DNA from: Euglena gracilis
Lineage: Eukaryota > Euglenida > Euglenophyceae > Euglenales
Assembly: GCA_039621445.1 (NCBI GenBank)
Contig: CP154955.1
Location: forward strand, 45,097,540-45,161,539
Reading direction: 5' to 3'
DNA length: 64,000 nt
In this document: positions 1-11,061 of the stretch, piece after piece
Numbering within the stretch: the stretch's first letter is position 1
How the letters are laid out: every line of letters starts with the position of its first letter
Notes under the pieces: model-generated
Databases searched by the model: none
The model's input: the letters and a program-made list of their open reading frames with translations, nothing else
What the model was told of the DNA's origin: nothing
Position numbers and translations under genes: made by a program

Positions 1-156
1 AGATGCACTTGACATCTGTGTGACCCTGCCCCCCGAGGTGGTTGGTGGGTTTTCAAGAGTGGGTGGGTGGGTTGGGGCCCCGGGATCCTCCCCTGGGTGG
101 GGTGTGGCCCGGGAAAAAGTGTCCACCCCCCAGGGGGTCGCAAACCGAATCTATGG
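1..156. repeat. Partial copy of repeat family B, cut by the window edge
   Basis: This tract matches the complete element at 28339-28650. It shares a GTGTGACCC block at the left, a GGGTGGGTGGGTTGGG block, a CCCGGGAAAAAGTGTCC block and an end in CTATGG. The left terminus lies outside the window, so the target duplication cannot be checked. It is non-coding. Confidence 0.75.
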
Positions 157-1100
157 TCCCCCATACAAATGAACAGGTTTTGCACAAAAACGTAGCGTAA
201 AAAGCGTAATGCACTTCATGAAATGGATCCAAAATGCTTCTTCGGGAATTCTGTTCCCCCTGTGTTGATTTGCAGTGCCACCGGATGCTTCATGTCAGCG
301 GGCCCGACAGCGCAGCCTTTTCCTGAACAGAAGTTCGTGCTCCGTGGAGACGAGACCATGCTGCACACTGAAACAGCACTGATTGAACTTTATGAATTGT
401 TGTCACAATGAATGCAATTGCATGCAACTGGGCAGCTGGGAACCTGGCCAGGATTGCACTTCGTTTGCTTTTGGTGTGCTGTTTTCCATTTTTTTTGGCT
501 TTCTGTGCAAACCATTGCTTTGTTCATGCTTCTATGCATTTTTGGTTGAAAAAAGTGCAAATGAATGTTCAAAACATGCACCGTGAACATGAATTTTGAA
601 GATTATTGTGGAAATAAATCTTTTTCTCCAGAAGGGTGGAATTTTTTCTTTCTGTGTTTTATACAATGGAAATGTGCAGAATCTGGAGGTCCTCGGGGAA
701 TTTTGAGATTCTTCATTTCCCCGCAAAGAAACAGGGATGATTTGTGATACCTACCGATTACTCACACATGGTAAATCAAAAGCCACTGGTCAAATCCGGA
801 GGGCAGGGGTTTTCTTGAGCTTTGGGGGACCCCCCCCCCCGGCCGGGGGTCCAGCCAGACAGCACTTGGCTTCTCACCTCCAATTTTGGCTGAAAAAAAT
901 GCCATCCCAGCTTGGGTTTTTTGTCTATTTTTTTGGGTACCCGCTGGTTCTAATTGCCAGCCCCCTCCCTTGGATCCCCACCCCCCGGGAGCCAGCACCT
1001 TTATCCAGCCAGCCTGTCTAATCCTCTCCCAGGGTACTTAGGAAACTCTGCCAGGGTATTCGGCTTCACATACCCTGCTAAACCCCCCAACCGCACTCAA
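157..1100. other. No recognisable gene
   Basis: The tract is mixed AT-rich sequence with several short unsupported reading frames. A poly-C run at 831-840 and GC-rich sequence around 960-1000 resemble the low-complexity ends of the small repeats elsewhere in the window. I see no exon with convincing splice sites. Confidence 0.5.
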
Positions 1101-1103
1101 TCA

Positions 1104-1320
1104 GGTTGATTGGGCCGTCCACATCACGGTCGGCGGGAGAGAGGAAAGGGCTGCCCGCACCGCCACCCCGCAGCCGCGCCACCACCAAGCGGCGGAGGGT
1201 AGATGGTGATGGCCGGGGCGATGGAGCACTCTGTCTCAATGGTGGGCCGGATGTCTGTGCTGCGGAGGAGGAAGCGTTATCTCGCACCGAAGCAGAACAG
1301 GGAGCCACCCCAGCCCTGCA
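1104..1320 (+). CDS. Candidate exon, basic/acidic, unrecognised
   Basis: A GC-rich block remains open in one plus frame. It has a basic patch (TTKRRRVDGDGRGDG) followed by an acidic stretch (AAEEEALSRTEAEQ). Composition and length match the certain exons of the window, but no family is recognised and the boundaries are not fixed. The minus strand is also open here, so strand is uncertain. The (AC)n tract follows immediately. Confidence 0.25.
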
Positions 1321-1361
1321 TGTTCTGTCTTGTCGCCCACACACATGCGCGGGCGCATATG

Positions 1362-1965
<604 letters not shown>

Positions 1966-2004
1966 ACCACTATGCAAGTATGGTAGGGGGTGTGCCGGCT
2001 GAGG

Positions 2005-2265
2005 ATTGGATGCATGGTCCCCCCCCCCCGGCCGTGCTTTCCAACGGCGGAGGTCCCTGCCGGCGGCCCCGGCTGCACCGGCTCGGCCAGCGCCCCCCCG
2101 CAGGGCCGGGGGACCGGCCCGCTGAAGGTGGTGCTGCGCCGGCTGCCTCCGCCGCTACCCCGCAGGGGATCGCCTTCTGCGTGCCCCGGCGGGCCGGGCA
2201 GCTCCCCCCCCCCCCCCCGGACTCGTTTCCGCTGAGCTTCGTTTTCGCGGTGGCAGCGCTTTAGC
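2005..2265. other. GC-rich tract, possible exon, strand unclear
   Basis: About 220 bp of about 75 percent GC remains open in two plus frames and one minus frame. All translations are Pro/Gly/Ala/Arg-rich without a recognised motif. It has exon-like composition, but no splice pair decides the frame. Confidence 0.2.
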
Positions 2266-2617
2266 TGATGGTTGGGTTGCTGGTCCACGTTAGTTGTTTG
2301 GTTTCCCTCCGCAGTTGTCCGGATTCCTGCGGCTGTGGGGTATGGGTGGCCAAGATGACGGTTTCTGTCCAAGGAAATGCGCCGAATCGACTGGTACCTG
2401 AATGAGGGTTTTTGCATTGGCCCATCGTTCGTATCTTGCATTCCTCTGCACGTGCCCTCTGATGATCTTTGCGGCGGGGACCCCAAAGAAGTCTACCTGT
2501 TCGAAGTGGAGGGCTCGGACCACGCACTGGCTTGTTCGTAGCTTTAGCCCTATGGCAACCATTGTTCGCAAATAATTACCAGCTAACTGAATTCCATATG
2601 TTTTCCGACCCCCAGCA

Positions 2618-2916
2618 CCAGGGGGATGCCTAAAAAGCGGTGCGGCACCGCTAGGGCACCACTTGACACCGCTTGGCCGGGAACCTTTGGCCAAGTGATT
2701 CCTTTGTGGGAAACATATGAAGTCACGTCTGACAAAATTATTTGATCAACCCGATCAATCACGCTGAAAAAAAAATTGCAACGTATGACAATTTATCGTG
2801 CACACCATCAAGATAACATTACAACGACCTCCCCTAAAAAAGCAAAGTTTGTCGTCAAGCGGTGTCAAGCGGTGCCCCAGCGGTGCCGCACCGCTTTTTA
2901 GGCATCCCCCAGGGCT
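2618..2916. mobile_element. Foldback element with about 58-bp inverted repeats
   Basis: The left arm (2618-2680) and right arm (2857-2916) are reverse complements over nearly 60 bp with only a few mismatches. Both carry GGATGCCTAAAAAGCGGTGC and the internal motif GCGGTGTCAAGCGGTG. The loop of about 175 bp is AT-rich and non-coding. No clean target duplication is visible. It is most simply a MITE-like or foldback DNA element. Confidence 0.85.
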
Positions 2917-3077
2917 GCAATGGAACCCCCGAAACCCTATGGTGGTGGGTGGGATTACCCCCCCCCCCCAACCAGACCTTCCCAAATTTCCGGCGGTGCC
3001 GATTTTTGGGATACGCAGGTGCTGTGGTGGGTGGGGGGGTCGACCTCACCCCACCAGCCTTCCCATACAGCCCTGCC
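2909..3077. repeat. Repeat family K, copy 1
   Basis: The tract begins CAGGGCTGCAATGGAACCCC and ends CCCATACAGCCCTG, an imperfect inverted repeat. The same ends occur near 32889 and at 47072-47173. It directly abuts the right arm of the foldback element, so one may have inserted into the other. The inside is poly-C and GGTGGGTGGG sequence. Confidence 0.55.
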
Positions 3078-3269
3078 AGCGCAGAGTGTAAAATGTGAAA
3101 TGTAAAATGTGTTCAGCAAACTGAAAGGTTGGTGGGTTGGTTTTCCGCGGGGTGGCTTCGGTGCTCGCTGGTGAAAGCTGCTTAGAACCCGCACCTCTGT
3201 GACGGCGGCCCAGGGATGAGCGTGGAAACGAAAGTGCATTTTGGTTCCCTGCCTTTTGAGGACCCGTGA

Positions 3270-3430
3270 TGCCCGCAGCGACCGACCAATGTGTGGATGG
3301 GCCGGTGGGTGCGGGCAGCGCAGACCTCACCCCGGAGCAGCGCGTCGAGCTGTGCGCTCCCACCGGGATGGTGGGCCCCCACCTGGGGCTGGACAACTGC
3401 ACCATGAAAACCCCCCTGGTCAGGGCAGAA
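3270..3430 (+). CDS. Candidate exon, unrecognised
   Basis: An open plus frame reads ADLTPEQRVELCAPTGMVGP near its middle and lies in a GC-rich island. The minus strand is also open. No family is recognised and the splice sites are not fixed. Confidence 0.2.
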
Positions 3431-4039
3431 AGTGAGCGTTGGTTTTCTCTTTGGTGGTCTTCTAGAGGGTGTCAGAACCCCCACCCCCCGCTGGGGAGGG
3501 CCCCCTTCAGAATTGGGGGGGGGGGGGCTGCGGACCTTCTTCACACCAGGGGGGTCCACCGGGAACCAGTTTTTTTGTTTGGACCAGATGAAATTTCGGT
3601 GATTTTTTTCGGATTTTCACAACATTGTGTGTAAACGCGATTTTTTGGACTTTTTCGGATTTTTTTTTGTGTGCAGGGGGCCCTCCGGGGGGGGGGTCCA
3701 GAACCCTCCTCCCCGCTCGCTTGATACCTTGCAGCTGTCACCGGATGTCCAGGGGTAATTGGGGGGGGGCTTATTATTTGGACACATTTCACATCAGTTC
3801 TGGCAGAATTTTTTCTGTTTGTAATTTTAGGGTGTATCAGGCATGCACTTTTTCACACCTGCTCCATTTGGTGTGTGTCGCCGAACAGGGGGAAGAAGAG
3901 TCGAAGCCCAGGTAGCAGGGAATTAATACTACACACCAGACAACACGCCGAGGTTCTGGAACAACTGATTTCGACTTCTAAGTGCACAAACCATTTGGGG
4001 TGCAAAAATGCACTGCAGAGCTGCAGGCATTCTGGGCAG

Positions 4040-4140
4040 GGCCCCGCACGCTTCCGGCCCCAGCCTCACTTGGTGGAGGGGGGCACCCTCGTGCCGCTGT
4101 ACCTCCGGAGGCTCTTCAGCGCGGCGCACCTATTTCTGGG
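4040..4140 (+). CDS. Candidate exon, unrecognised
   Basis: A GC-rich island encodes RFRPQPHLVEGGTLVPLYLR followed by RLFSAAH in one plus frame. The alternation of hydrophobic and charged residues looks more protein-like than the other frames. No family is recognised. It could belong to the same transcription unit as the islands near 6.1 and 8.2 kb, but no splice chain was proven. Confidence 0.25.
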
Positions 4141-4939
4141 GACCCATTTCCACCCCACAGCTCAGAAAGGAATCACACACTCAGATTTGATATGAACAAT
4201 GGTGGCCTTTGCCCCACGAGTCAGAGGGTGGTGCTTTCCTGAAGGATGCGAATGGAGTTACTTTTTTTTTTGCCTGCAGTGACCTCCGGTGATAAGGGGG
4301 CCTTCGGAAATTGGACGTGTTCCCAAATGCGCGAAACTGCAAAGAAGGGCTGGAAGGCGACCACAAACCGTGGGTCGAAAAAGTGATTGTCCAGACTGTG
4401 TTGCATTAAAAGTTTGGCGCTGCAATCCATGCATGCAATTCATGAACTTAGGCGACCTAATTCGCATTTAAGCTTTTTTATTTTGATTTGCGCATGAAAG
4501 CGGTGGGACTCACTCCCGAAAAATTATGCACAAAAAATGGTGTGTTTTACGTGTTTCAGGGGAAAATGGTGGATAATAATTAGAAATCGGACTCCGGCCC
4601 GACACATCTCAGGTATTTCAGGCACCAAATTTTGAATTCTTGTAACACAGTACTATTTCAGAAAAGGTGTCGAACAGTCACAGGTCGTTGCACGTCATCA
4701 TTCATTACGCTTATCTGCCAAACGGATGAAGTCAAAACCACCGGCCCTTCAGGCTGGGGAACAGCAGTGAAAATGTTCACACGTAAGGCAGGCAAATTTT
4801 CGCCAGTCAGATGCCGTGTTCAAATGAACATTGTACACCACCACTCACCACAAATTTCATCATCACGTAATCGTGGTGCAAACCAATGGTTGGCTTGCGG
4901 AATTGCGTTCGCCAGCCGTCACGGACGAGGAGATGGTAT

Positions 4940-5390
4940 CGCACAACAGATGTGTGTTGGTGCGCGCATTTGCGCGCACAAACAAACTTTGTTTGTGTGC
5001 ACTAAGGCTCGAACAAACACATTATTTTGAAGCGATTGATTAAATGTTGTTGCGCGCAAATCTGCACACAAACATAATTGTGTTGGTGCGCGCAAATGCG
5101 CTCACCAACACACCTATCACTTTCAAAAAACCTCGTAGAGTCATGGTCCTCATCAGCGTGCTTTAACACAGACATGTTGTTTGTCGCCTCCCATTGCACA
5201 AACCATCCCCACACTAGTTTCCCCAAGGTGTTGGTGCGCGCATTTGTGCGCACAAACATATTTGTTGGTGCGCACATTTGCGCCCACAAACATGTCAATT
5301 TAATTTCAACGTTTTGTGTTTTGTGCGCGCAAATGCGCGCACCAACATAGATTTGTTTGTGCGCGCAAATGCGCGCACAAACACGCATCA
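4940..5390. repeat. Cluster of GTGCGC-NNN-GCGCAC palindromes
   Basis: At least six near-perfect palindromes of the form TTGGTGCGCGCATTTGCGCG followed by CACAAAC occur here, for example around 4963-4990, 5053-5110, 5230-5290 and 5318-5385. Neighbouring units face alternately and are joined by 20-130 bp. The same palindrome recurs singly near 44.1, 44.55, 44.65, 55.07, 55.8, 55.95 and 56.25 kb. It is non-coding; function unknown. Confidence 0.85.
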
Positions 5391-6063
5391 GTTGCGTGAC
5401 GGCTGGCTGACATAGTCTGTGGTATGTGATGTAATAAGGCTCTGTGTGTTCTTACGGGCGGCTGCAGTATCCAAGCCAGTTCAGTCAGCACGTCAGCACC
5501 AGTTCCAAGTGTCGTAACAGCGGATGTGTGCTTCCAACTTATTTCTCATCTGACTGCACCAATCTCACCTTCCGCCGCTTTGCATCAGTCACTGAGCAAC
5601 ATGCGCACCAACCACCGAGAGCTGCATCCCTTTGACACAGGGTTGCAACGGTTAATATATTGTCTACCCTGTGTCAGGGTACAGGATTCTAGAAATTTCA
5701 CAAAAATTTTAAATTTGCGCAAATGCGCCCATTTAAAAGGTAAAACCCTTAAGTGCAAATTCAGCCTCCTAAGATGCATGCGATCCATCCCGTTTCTTTG
5801 CTGGGGTTTCTCCTCGCGGAAGTTTGAAACCCCCACACTGTGTCCAATGAACACTCCTGTTTGCACTACGACTTTTGTAACGTCAGTGGAATTTTGCCCA
5901 TTCGGAACACTTTTGTGTCCCATGAACCCCCTGTCGCCTGGTTGGGCCGCATTTTTTGCCTCCTGAGTGTTTTCCCCTGGACACTGAGTGGGTAACCCAC
6001 TCTATTTGGCAGATTTCTTTCCGGGGATGTGTGAATTGTTTCGTCACCCCGCCCAAATTGTTT

Positions 6064-6220
6064 CGTCGGGGAACGAGGAGCCGCGCTGCCGTGGAGGGTG
6101 TTGTACAGCGAGCCGGCGATGGTGGACCCCCTCGGCCGCTTGACGCCCCCGCAGTACCCAATGCCCACCCTGCAGTTGCGGGACCAGGGGTGTGGTTGTC
6201 GCCGGGGCCTTGATCCTGTG
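6064..6220 (+). CDS. Candidate exon, unrecognised
   Basis: In one plus frame this GC-rich island reads GAALPWRVLYSEPAMVDPLG, then a Pro/Gln-rich RLTPPQYPMPTLQLRD. The reading is plausible as protein but matches nothing I recognise. The minus strand is also open over most of the island. Boundaries are uncertain. Confidence 0.3.
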
Positions 6221-6419
6221 GGAACGCTCCACAATGGCACTTGGGCGGCCGATCTTGTTTGAAACTGAATTTTTTTTGTGTATCGTTGTGTGCCAGACTG
6301 CGAGCCTTTTTATTTCTCGGGGATGGGTCTAGGTTTTTGAACTGCTGGTTGCACACCGGCCCTCTGTGCACCATTTAACGGGGGGAAGACCAAAATTTGG
6401 TGTTTACAGACCTCCGAAA

Positions 6420-7740
6420 AAGTTTAGATTCACCAAGGTTTGACCCCGGGAAATGAGAAATCACTCGAACAAAAAAACACGAAATCCCTGGTCTTGTCTG
6501 CTGGAGTTGTTGCGCAGTTGTGCGGGAACTGCCACTGCCCGGTGGGTTCTGGAGTTTGACTGAGAGGTCCACCTTTTTTCGCTTTTAAAGCCCTGCAGCA
6601 CCCTTCGGAGGAGTGTGAGTCAGTTACGAAAGGATTGTGTTTTTCGCCACAACAAATATGATGGGCAAAAACGGACTGTTAAAGAAATTTGCAATTGTGG
6701 TTGCTGGGGGGACAAAGAATACAGGACTTCTGCCAATTAACAGTTGAGCTCGCCACGCCACCCACTTCTGTTGAGACTCTTTGACAACCACACGCAGCAA
6801 TACCAAGTACATTTGCGCAAGCGATCAAGTGTTCTGCGCAACTGTGCAGATGTAAAACCCCCAACCTGTAAGAAACCCGTTTCTCACAGGTGGGTTTCAG
6901 AAAGCCGACCAAAAGGGTTTCTTATGGGTGGGTGTTTCTTATAGGTGGGTGTCGAGGTCATCGCTAGGAGGTTTCTTGTAGGCGGGACCTTCTTATAGGT
7001 GGCTCCTAATGCCTGTCCCCGTCCTCCTTGCAGACTTTTGCAATGTCGGACAGTGAACCTGGGTCCGAAGCTTTGGAGAGTGTGTGTTGTGAGTCTTTTC
7101 CAAAAGCAGTGACACCAACTCTGCTTTTACCTGCAGGACAGGAGCTTTTTTGTCTGTTTGCTCCTCCAACAAGTGTGCTCGACTGCTCCCGTTTACCATG
7201 ATGGCATTTCTTGGGGTTTCTTATGGGTGGCCAACCAAGAGCTCCCAAGGGGTTTCTTCTAGGTCGGGGTTTCTTGTAGGTAGGTGTCGGTCCGAAAATC
7301 CCCAAAGGGTTTCTTATAGGTGGGGGGGTTTTCCACCGCTTTCGCAATTGCCCAAACGGACCCTTTCAAAACGAACCTACAGCTTCCTATGCCAACCCGT
7401 TTGGAGGTCAAAGAAAATGCTGTGAAGCTCATGTGTTCCCTCTCCTGTATTCATGTTGTGCTGGACCCCACAAACATTATCCGTATTTTTGAATGGTCAA
7501 GCGCAAATTGCACAAGAGGACAAACATTAGTTTTCTTTTTGAAGCAATGAAAATTCCTGAAGCAAAAAAAACTGAGTTGAAACACAGTGCCGACAAATTT
7601 CGCAGTGAAGGTGCTCTTTTGCAAGCATATTTGAGAGGGTTAAAGAAAACGTGTCAGGTTATTGCATGATGCACCCCCTGAGTACCAATGGTTTTAACTC
7701 AGCAATTATATCCACGGCATCAGCCAGTGCCCTGCGCGTC
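6420..7740. mobile_element. Decayed mobile element, family H copy 1
   Basis: The tract is collinear, with much divergence, with 54.47-55.6 kb. Shared blocks include the GTTACGAAAGGA block (about 6620 and 54870), GGGGGACANAGAANACAGGA (6710 and 54930), TTTGGAGNTNNAAAATG (7390 and 55150) and a segment ending in GGGGGTGAAG (7760 and 55560). Reading frames are broken by stops and frame changes, so any protein is dead or heavily spliced. Within it, 6880-7330 carries about eight copies of a GTTTCTTATAGGTGGG motif. The transposon class is unknown. Confidence 0.6.
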
Positions 7741-8017
7741 ATTTCGATTGAAAAAATCGGGGGTGAAGCAACAATATGGAAGCGGTCTCACCCTCTAGCA
7801 GTGTAAACCCTGCAACTAACCTCTAAGTGGGGACAACCAGGTGGGAAGAGGTCTGACGGTCAAACTCTGACCCTCCCACCCCATCTTTTTGTCAAGCTGC
7901 AGTTTTTATTTCGAAAACACCGGCGGGATGGGTCCGCATAGCGGTCGGGCCCACCTACCGCCTGGCAGGGTCCGCCAACCATTCCCCACCTTGCCAGACA
8001 GCTCGGAGGTGCATCCT

Positions 8018-8066
8018 GACGGCCCCCTGACCTCCCAGGGGGCACCCTCCCTGGGAGGTCAGGGTC
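8018..8066. repeat. Short perfect-stem inverted repeat
   Basis: CCCTGACCTCCCAGGG and CCCTGGGAGGTCAGGG are reverse complements separated by about 10 bp, just upstream of the Myb exon. The arms could form a 16-bp hairpin. It may be a relic of a small inverted-repeat element. Confidence 0.8.
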
Positions 8067-8164
8067 ACTGGCCAGATCACACCCCGCGGTGGGGAGGTTG
8101 TGACGTTGGACGGCACACCGCGTGGCAACCGGCGAGGGACAAAACCGCCCCTGCCGGGGACCAG

Positions 8165-8745
8165 CGGCCGTTCCGGTGGACGGCGGCGCTGGACGCGGAG
8201 CTGAGCGCCGCTGTGGGGCGGCACGGCCAGGGTTCGATATATGGAGGGGATACAGGGTTTAGGTTCCCCACCCCCGGACCAGAGGGGGTAGGGTGGTCCG
8301 GAGCAATGAGGGGGCTCAGGCATGTGGGCGGCCGGACCGACCCAGGGGGGTACCCAGGACCCCCCCAAAGATCAAATTTTCTTTCTGGCGCTTTGCGCCG
8401 AATTTTTTTTGCATTTTTGAGGATTTTTTTTTTTAACCCCAAAAAGTGTCCAAAACCTTTGGACATTTTGGGGTCAAAATTTTTTCGACCAGGTGCTTCG
8501 CACCGGCCCGAAAATTGGTCACCCGGACCGCGCCGCTGTTTAGGTGGGAGGTTGTCCCCCTGCCAGACCGGAGGGGGGGTCCGGACCCCCCCCTGCCTGC
8601 TTTTAAATCGAACCCTGGGCACGGCACAGACTGGCTGGCCGTGCTGGCGGAGCGCGGCAGCCGCCTGCGGCACCTCACCCCCGCCGCCCTGCGCCACCGC
8701 TGGGCCCTCGTGGGCCCCCCTCCCCCGCCCCCAGTGACGCCGTGA
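8165..8745 (+). CDS. Myb/SANT-domain protein (two exons, 5' end not found)
   Basis: Exons 8165-8231 and 8630-8745 join in phase (GT at 8232, AG at 8628-8629) to encode one Myb/SANT repeat. The first exon reads RWTAALDAELSAAVGRHGQ and the junction codon gives the Asp of D-W. The second exon reads WLAVLAERGSRLRHLTPAAL, then RHRW. The three regularly spaced tryptophans (R-W-T, D-W, R-W) and the acidic first helix are the Myb signature, so DNA binding is likely. The frame continues Pro-rich to a TGA at 8743-8745, unless a donor just after RHRWAL is used. Upstream exons are unknown; the islands near 4.1 and 6.1 kb are candidates. The intron between the two exons is a transposon-like introner, annotated separately. 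Which Myb subfamily it belongs to cannot be told. Confidence 0.7.
8228..8617. mobile_element. Introner 1: inverted-repeat element forming the Myb intron
   Basis: The ends CAGGGTTCGAT (8228-8238) and ATCGAACCCTG (8607-8617) are a perfect 11-bp inverted repeat. They are flanked by a perfect 8-bp direct repeat, GGCACGGC (8220-8227 and 8618-8625). The spliced intron is 8232-8629, so the donor GT lies inside the left terminal repeat and the acceptor AG lies just past the right duplication. The inside is non-coding, with poly-C/poly-G arms and a GGCGCTTTGCGCC motif. CAGGG termini with an 8-bp target duplication fit a non-autonomous hAT transposon. Confidence 0.92.
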
Positions 8746-9600
8746 CCCGGGGTGGGTTGCGTGGGCCTGCCACCGTGTCTTCGGGCGCCCCGGTGCCGAT
8801 AATCCGGCCAGCACATCCTGGTATGCACATTCTCCTTATCAGCAAGGCCCCAGACTCACTGCATTGCTTCATCGCCTGCTCATTGCGACTCTGAAGGGAT
8901 GAATGCTTCTTAGGTTCTCAGATTTTTCTCCTTGGATTCTTCTGAGGTTTCCCCCCTTAGATTCTTCTTAGATGAGTGGAGCTTCTCTTCAGTCTAAGCC
9001 TCCCCAACGATCAACGTGTGAGCTTTTTTTTAAAGCAGCATTCGGAACAGGAAAGAACCATTTTCCATGTGTTGTTATTGTGTTCCTTGAAACCTGCAAT
9101 TCTGTTAATTCTATTATCATTATTATTTGTTCTGCTTTATTCACATTTTACGCCTATTTTGTTAATTCCAACAGCCAAGTAGTTTGGTATGTGTTGACGG
9201 GGTGAAGTATGGTGGGGAATTGGTTGGTCTTTTGGCTGTCCATTCACATCAGTGTTATGATTTTTCGATTCAAAATATTTGTCGTATGTGAATGAATGTG
9301 TGTTTAAAAACACAAGTGGAGAACGCAAGGGGACAATGTATCATGAGCTGAAAAAGGCACAACCAAAGAGGAACTGCACAGGGATTCTCTCAGTTTCGTG
9401 CGACGAAAAATGGCGAAAAATCACGGATCAGCATGAAAATGGAGCTTTCCCATAGTCATGAAAAATCACGAGAATCACGAAGAATCACAAATGAGAATTG
9501 TTTTGAGGCAATATGACAATGAAATTTTCTCTTGGAAGTTCCATTTTTGCTTTTTGCAAGTGCAAGGATATCCATTTACTCCTATTTTTTTATCTTTTTT
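8746..9600. other. No recognisable gene
   Basis: AT-rich sequence without a convincing exon. Around 9405-9490 it has several copies of an AAAAATCACGA motif, which recurs at 10790-10812 on the other side of the hAT-like fragments. Confidence 0.5.
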
Positions 9601-9624
9601 TTTGTTTCTGGTCACTCTTTGCAG

Positions 9625-10480
9625 TGATGTCATCTTCTGATTCTAGTGTGCCACAAACAATGCCTGTGACGCAAGCAACAAAACGGACCAGACTTGGTCG
9701 CACTTGGAAGCGTGGGGGAGAGATAACTCCACAGAAAAGAGTGAGCCAACCAGAGGATTTTTGGTTTTCTAAGGTTTTAACCATGTTAACCACGTTGACC
9801 TTTGCAAATCCTCTGAGTACCCGTTTTGAGGTGCGCGGGAGTGAGATGTGGTGAACTGCGGTCATACTCCTGTAAATTATGTTGAGTCATCGTACGCTTT
9901 TGGGCATTTGGCGTCAGCACAACCCACAAGAAAAACGCTCTGAACAAGGTGAAGGTTGTTGAGAAACCTGGACCTTCTGCAGAATTGTTGGAACCTCTTG
10001 TCTCCGAGGTGTTTCTGTCTGTTTTTGTCTGAAATTATATCTGCATTTTCTGCCTTCAATCATCACATCTCACAACCTCAGCCAAAAAAGGAAAAAACCC
10101 TGGACTTGAAGGCGATGTTGGATGGGGCAAGTGAGCAGGAGAAGACCACTGATGATTTTGTTGCCGCATTTTTGCAAGCTAGCATCCCTGTCAACAAACT
10201 CGACCACCCCTCTATCTGGGGGCTCATGGAAAAATACACCAAGGTCTGAATTTTCTCTTTCTCTCCTTGGGGTCAATATTTTTTTCCAGGAGTCAGGTGC
10301 TATTCACAAAGGAAGTTCTTTATTCCGATCGGCCAAACGGGTGGCAAACGTTCATTTGGTTGCGATCCGAAAAAAGTGGTTAACAAACGGGTGTGGGTGG
10401 TGACAGACGAGTGGACCGCTTTCAAGGCCACAAACAGAAATCTCTCTGGGAAATTTAACCTTTTTTTTCGGAAGGATCCA
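9625..10480 (+). pseudogene. hAT/BED-type transposase remnant
   Basis: A plausible exon at 10080-10247 reads TTDDFVAAFLQASIPVNKLD, then HPSIWGLMEKYTK. This strongly resembles the 'A-x-I-P-x-x-K-L-x-x-P...L-E-K-Y-T' segment of hAT/CGGBP1-like transposases. After an AG near 10289 it continues ESGAIHKGSSLFRSAKRV. At a run of six A's near 10370 the frame changes to VVTDEWTAFKATNRN, comparable to the D-E-(T/W)-T-D strand of the hAT catalytic core. Upstream, 9625-9767 (GRTWKRGGEITPQKRVSQPE) and about 9880-9960 (a C-x-x-C-like and HKKNAL reading) could be remains of the N-terminal region. The frame change and lack of a continuous reading point to a decayed copy, although unrecognised introns cannot be excluded. 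Confidence 0.6.
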
Positions 10481-11060
10481 TGTTGTTGCCATAATCTATG
10501 TGCTAGGATGTCATGTGAGGATATATGTTGTTGCATCTGTGCAGTTGGACTGTAAGGGACCGAATTTGGGTGTTGAGCATAAAGAACTTGGATTGGTGGC
10601 CAGACACTTCCTTGCATCTGCCAGTCTTGCATTTTCCAGACTTTTTTTTTGTACTTGGCACCTCTGGCCCATCAACGATGCCAAATGTCGGCTCTCATGG
10701 GGTGCCAGATACTTAATCAACACCATTTGCAATGTAAATAGTCGAAAATTGCACGAGGGGGCCAAACCGAACGATTTTTTTCGCAGCACGAAAAATCACG
10801 AAAAATCACGACTGAGAATTTGACGTCCCCAGCACAAAACAGAGGGAATCCTTGAACTGCAGAAAAATATGTCCCCCATTTGTGAGTTGCGTTCAAGTTT
10901 CAGCAACCAGCGTCCTACTAACGAAGGAAGTTTGTCTCTGTTTGTCACTCTGTTTGTTTGCTGTTTGTTTTTTTTTGTTTCATTCACTGAAACTCCCCAA
11001 AATTGAAGCTGGTTTTATCTGGCAACCATTCTGTGATCAACGGACGGAAACAGTGTAATC
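10481..11060. other. Probable 3' debris of the hAT-like copy
   Basis: A plus frame at 10545-10640 is open (LDCKGPNLGVEHKELGLVAR) and another continues to about 10800, but neither shows a clear hAT C-terminal motif. The AAAAATCACGA repeats at 10790-10812 match those at 9.4 kb and may mark the outer parts of the same insertion. Confidence 0.35.
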
Positions 11061-11061
11061 T

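Noticed and set aside
4940-5390. CRISPR-like array of short palindromic repeats
   Set aside because: Spacing is irregular, units alternate in orientation, no unique spacers of constant length occur, and the host is clearly eukaryotic.
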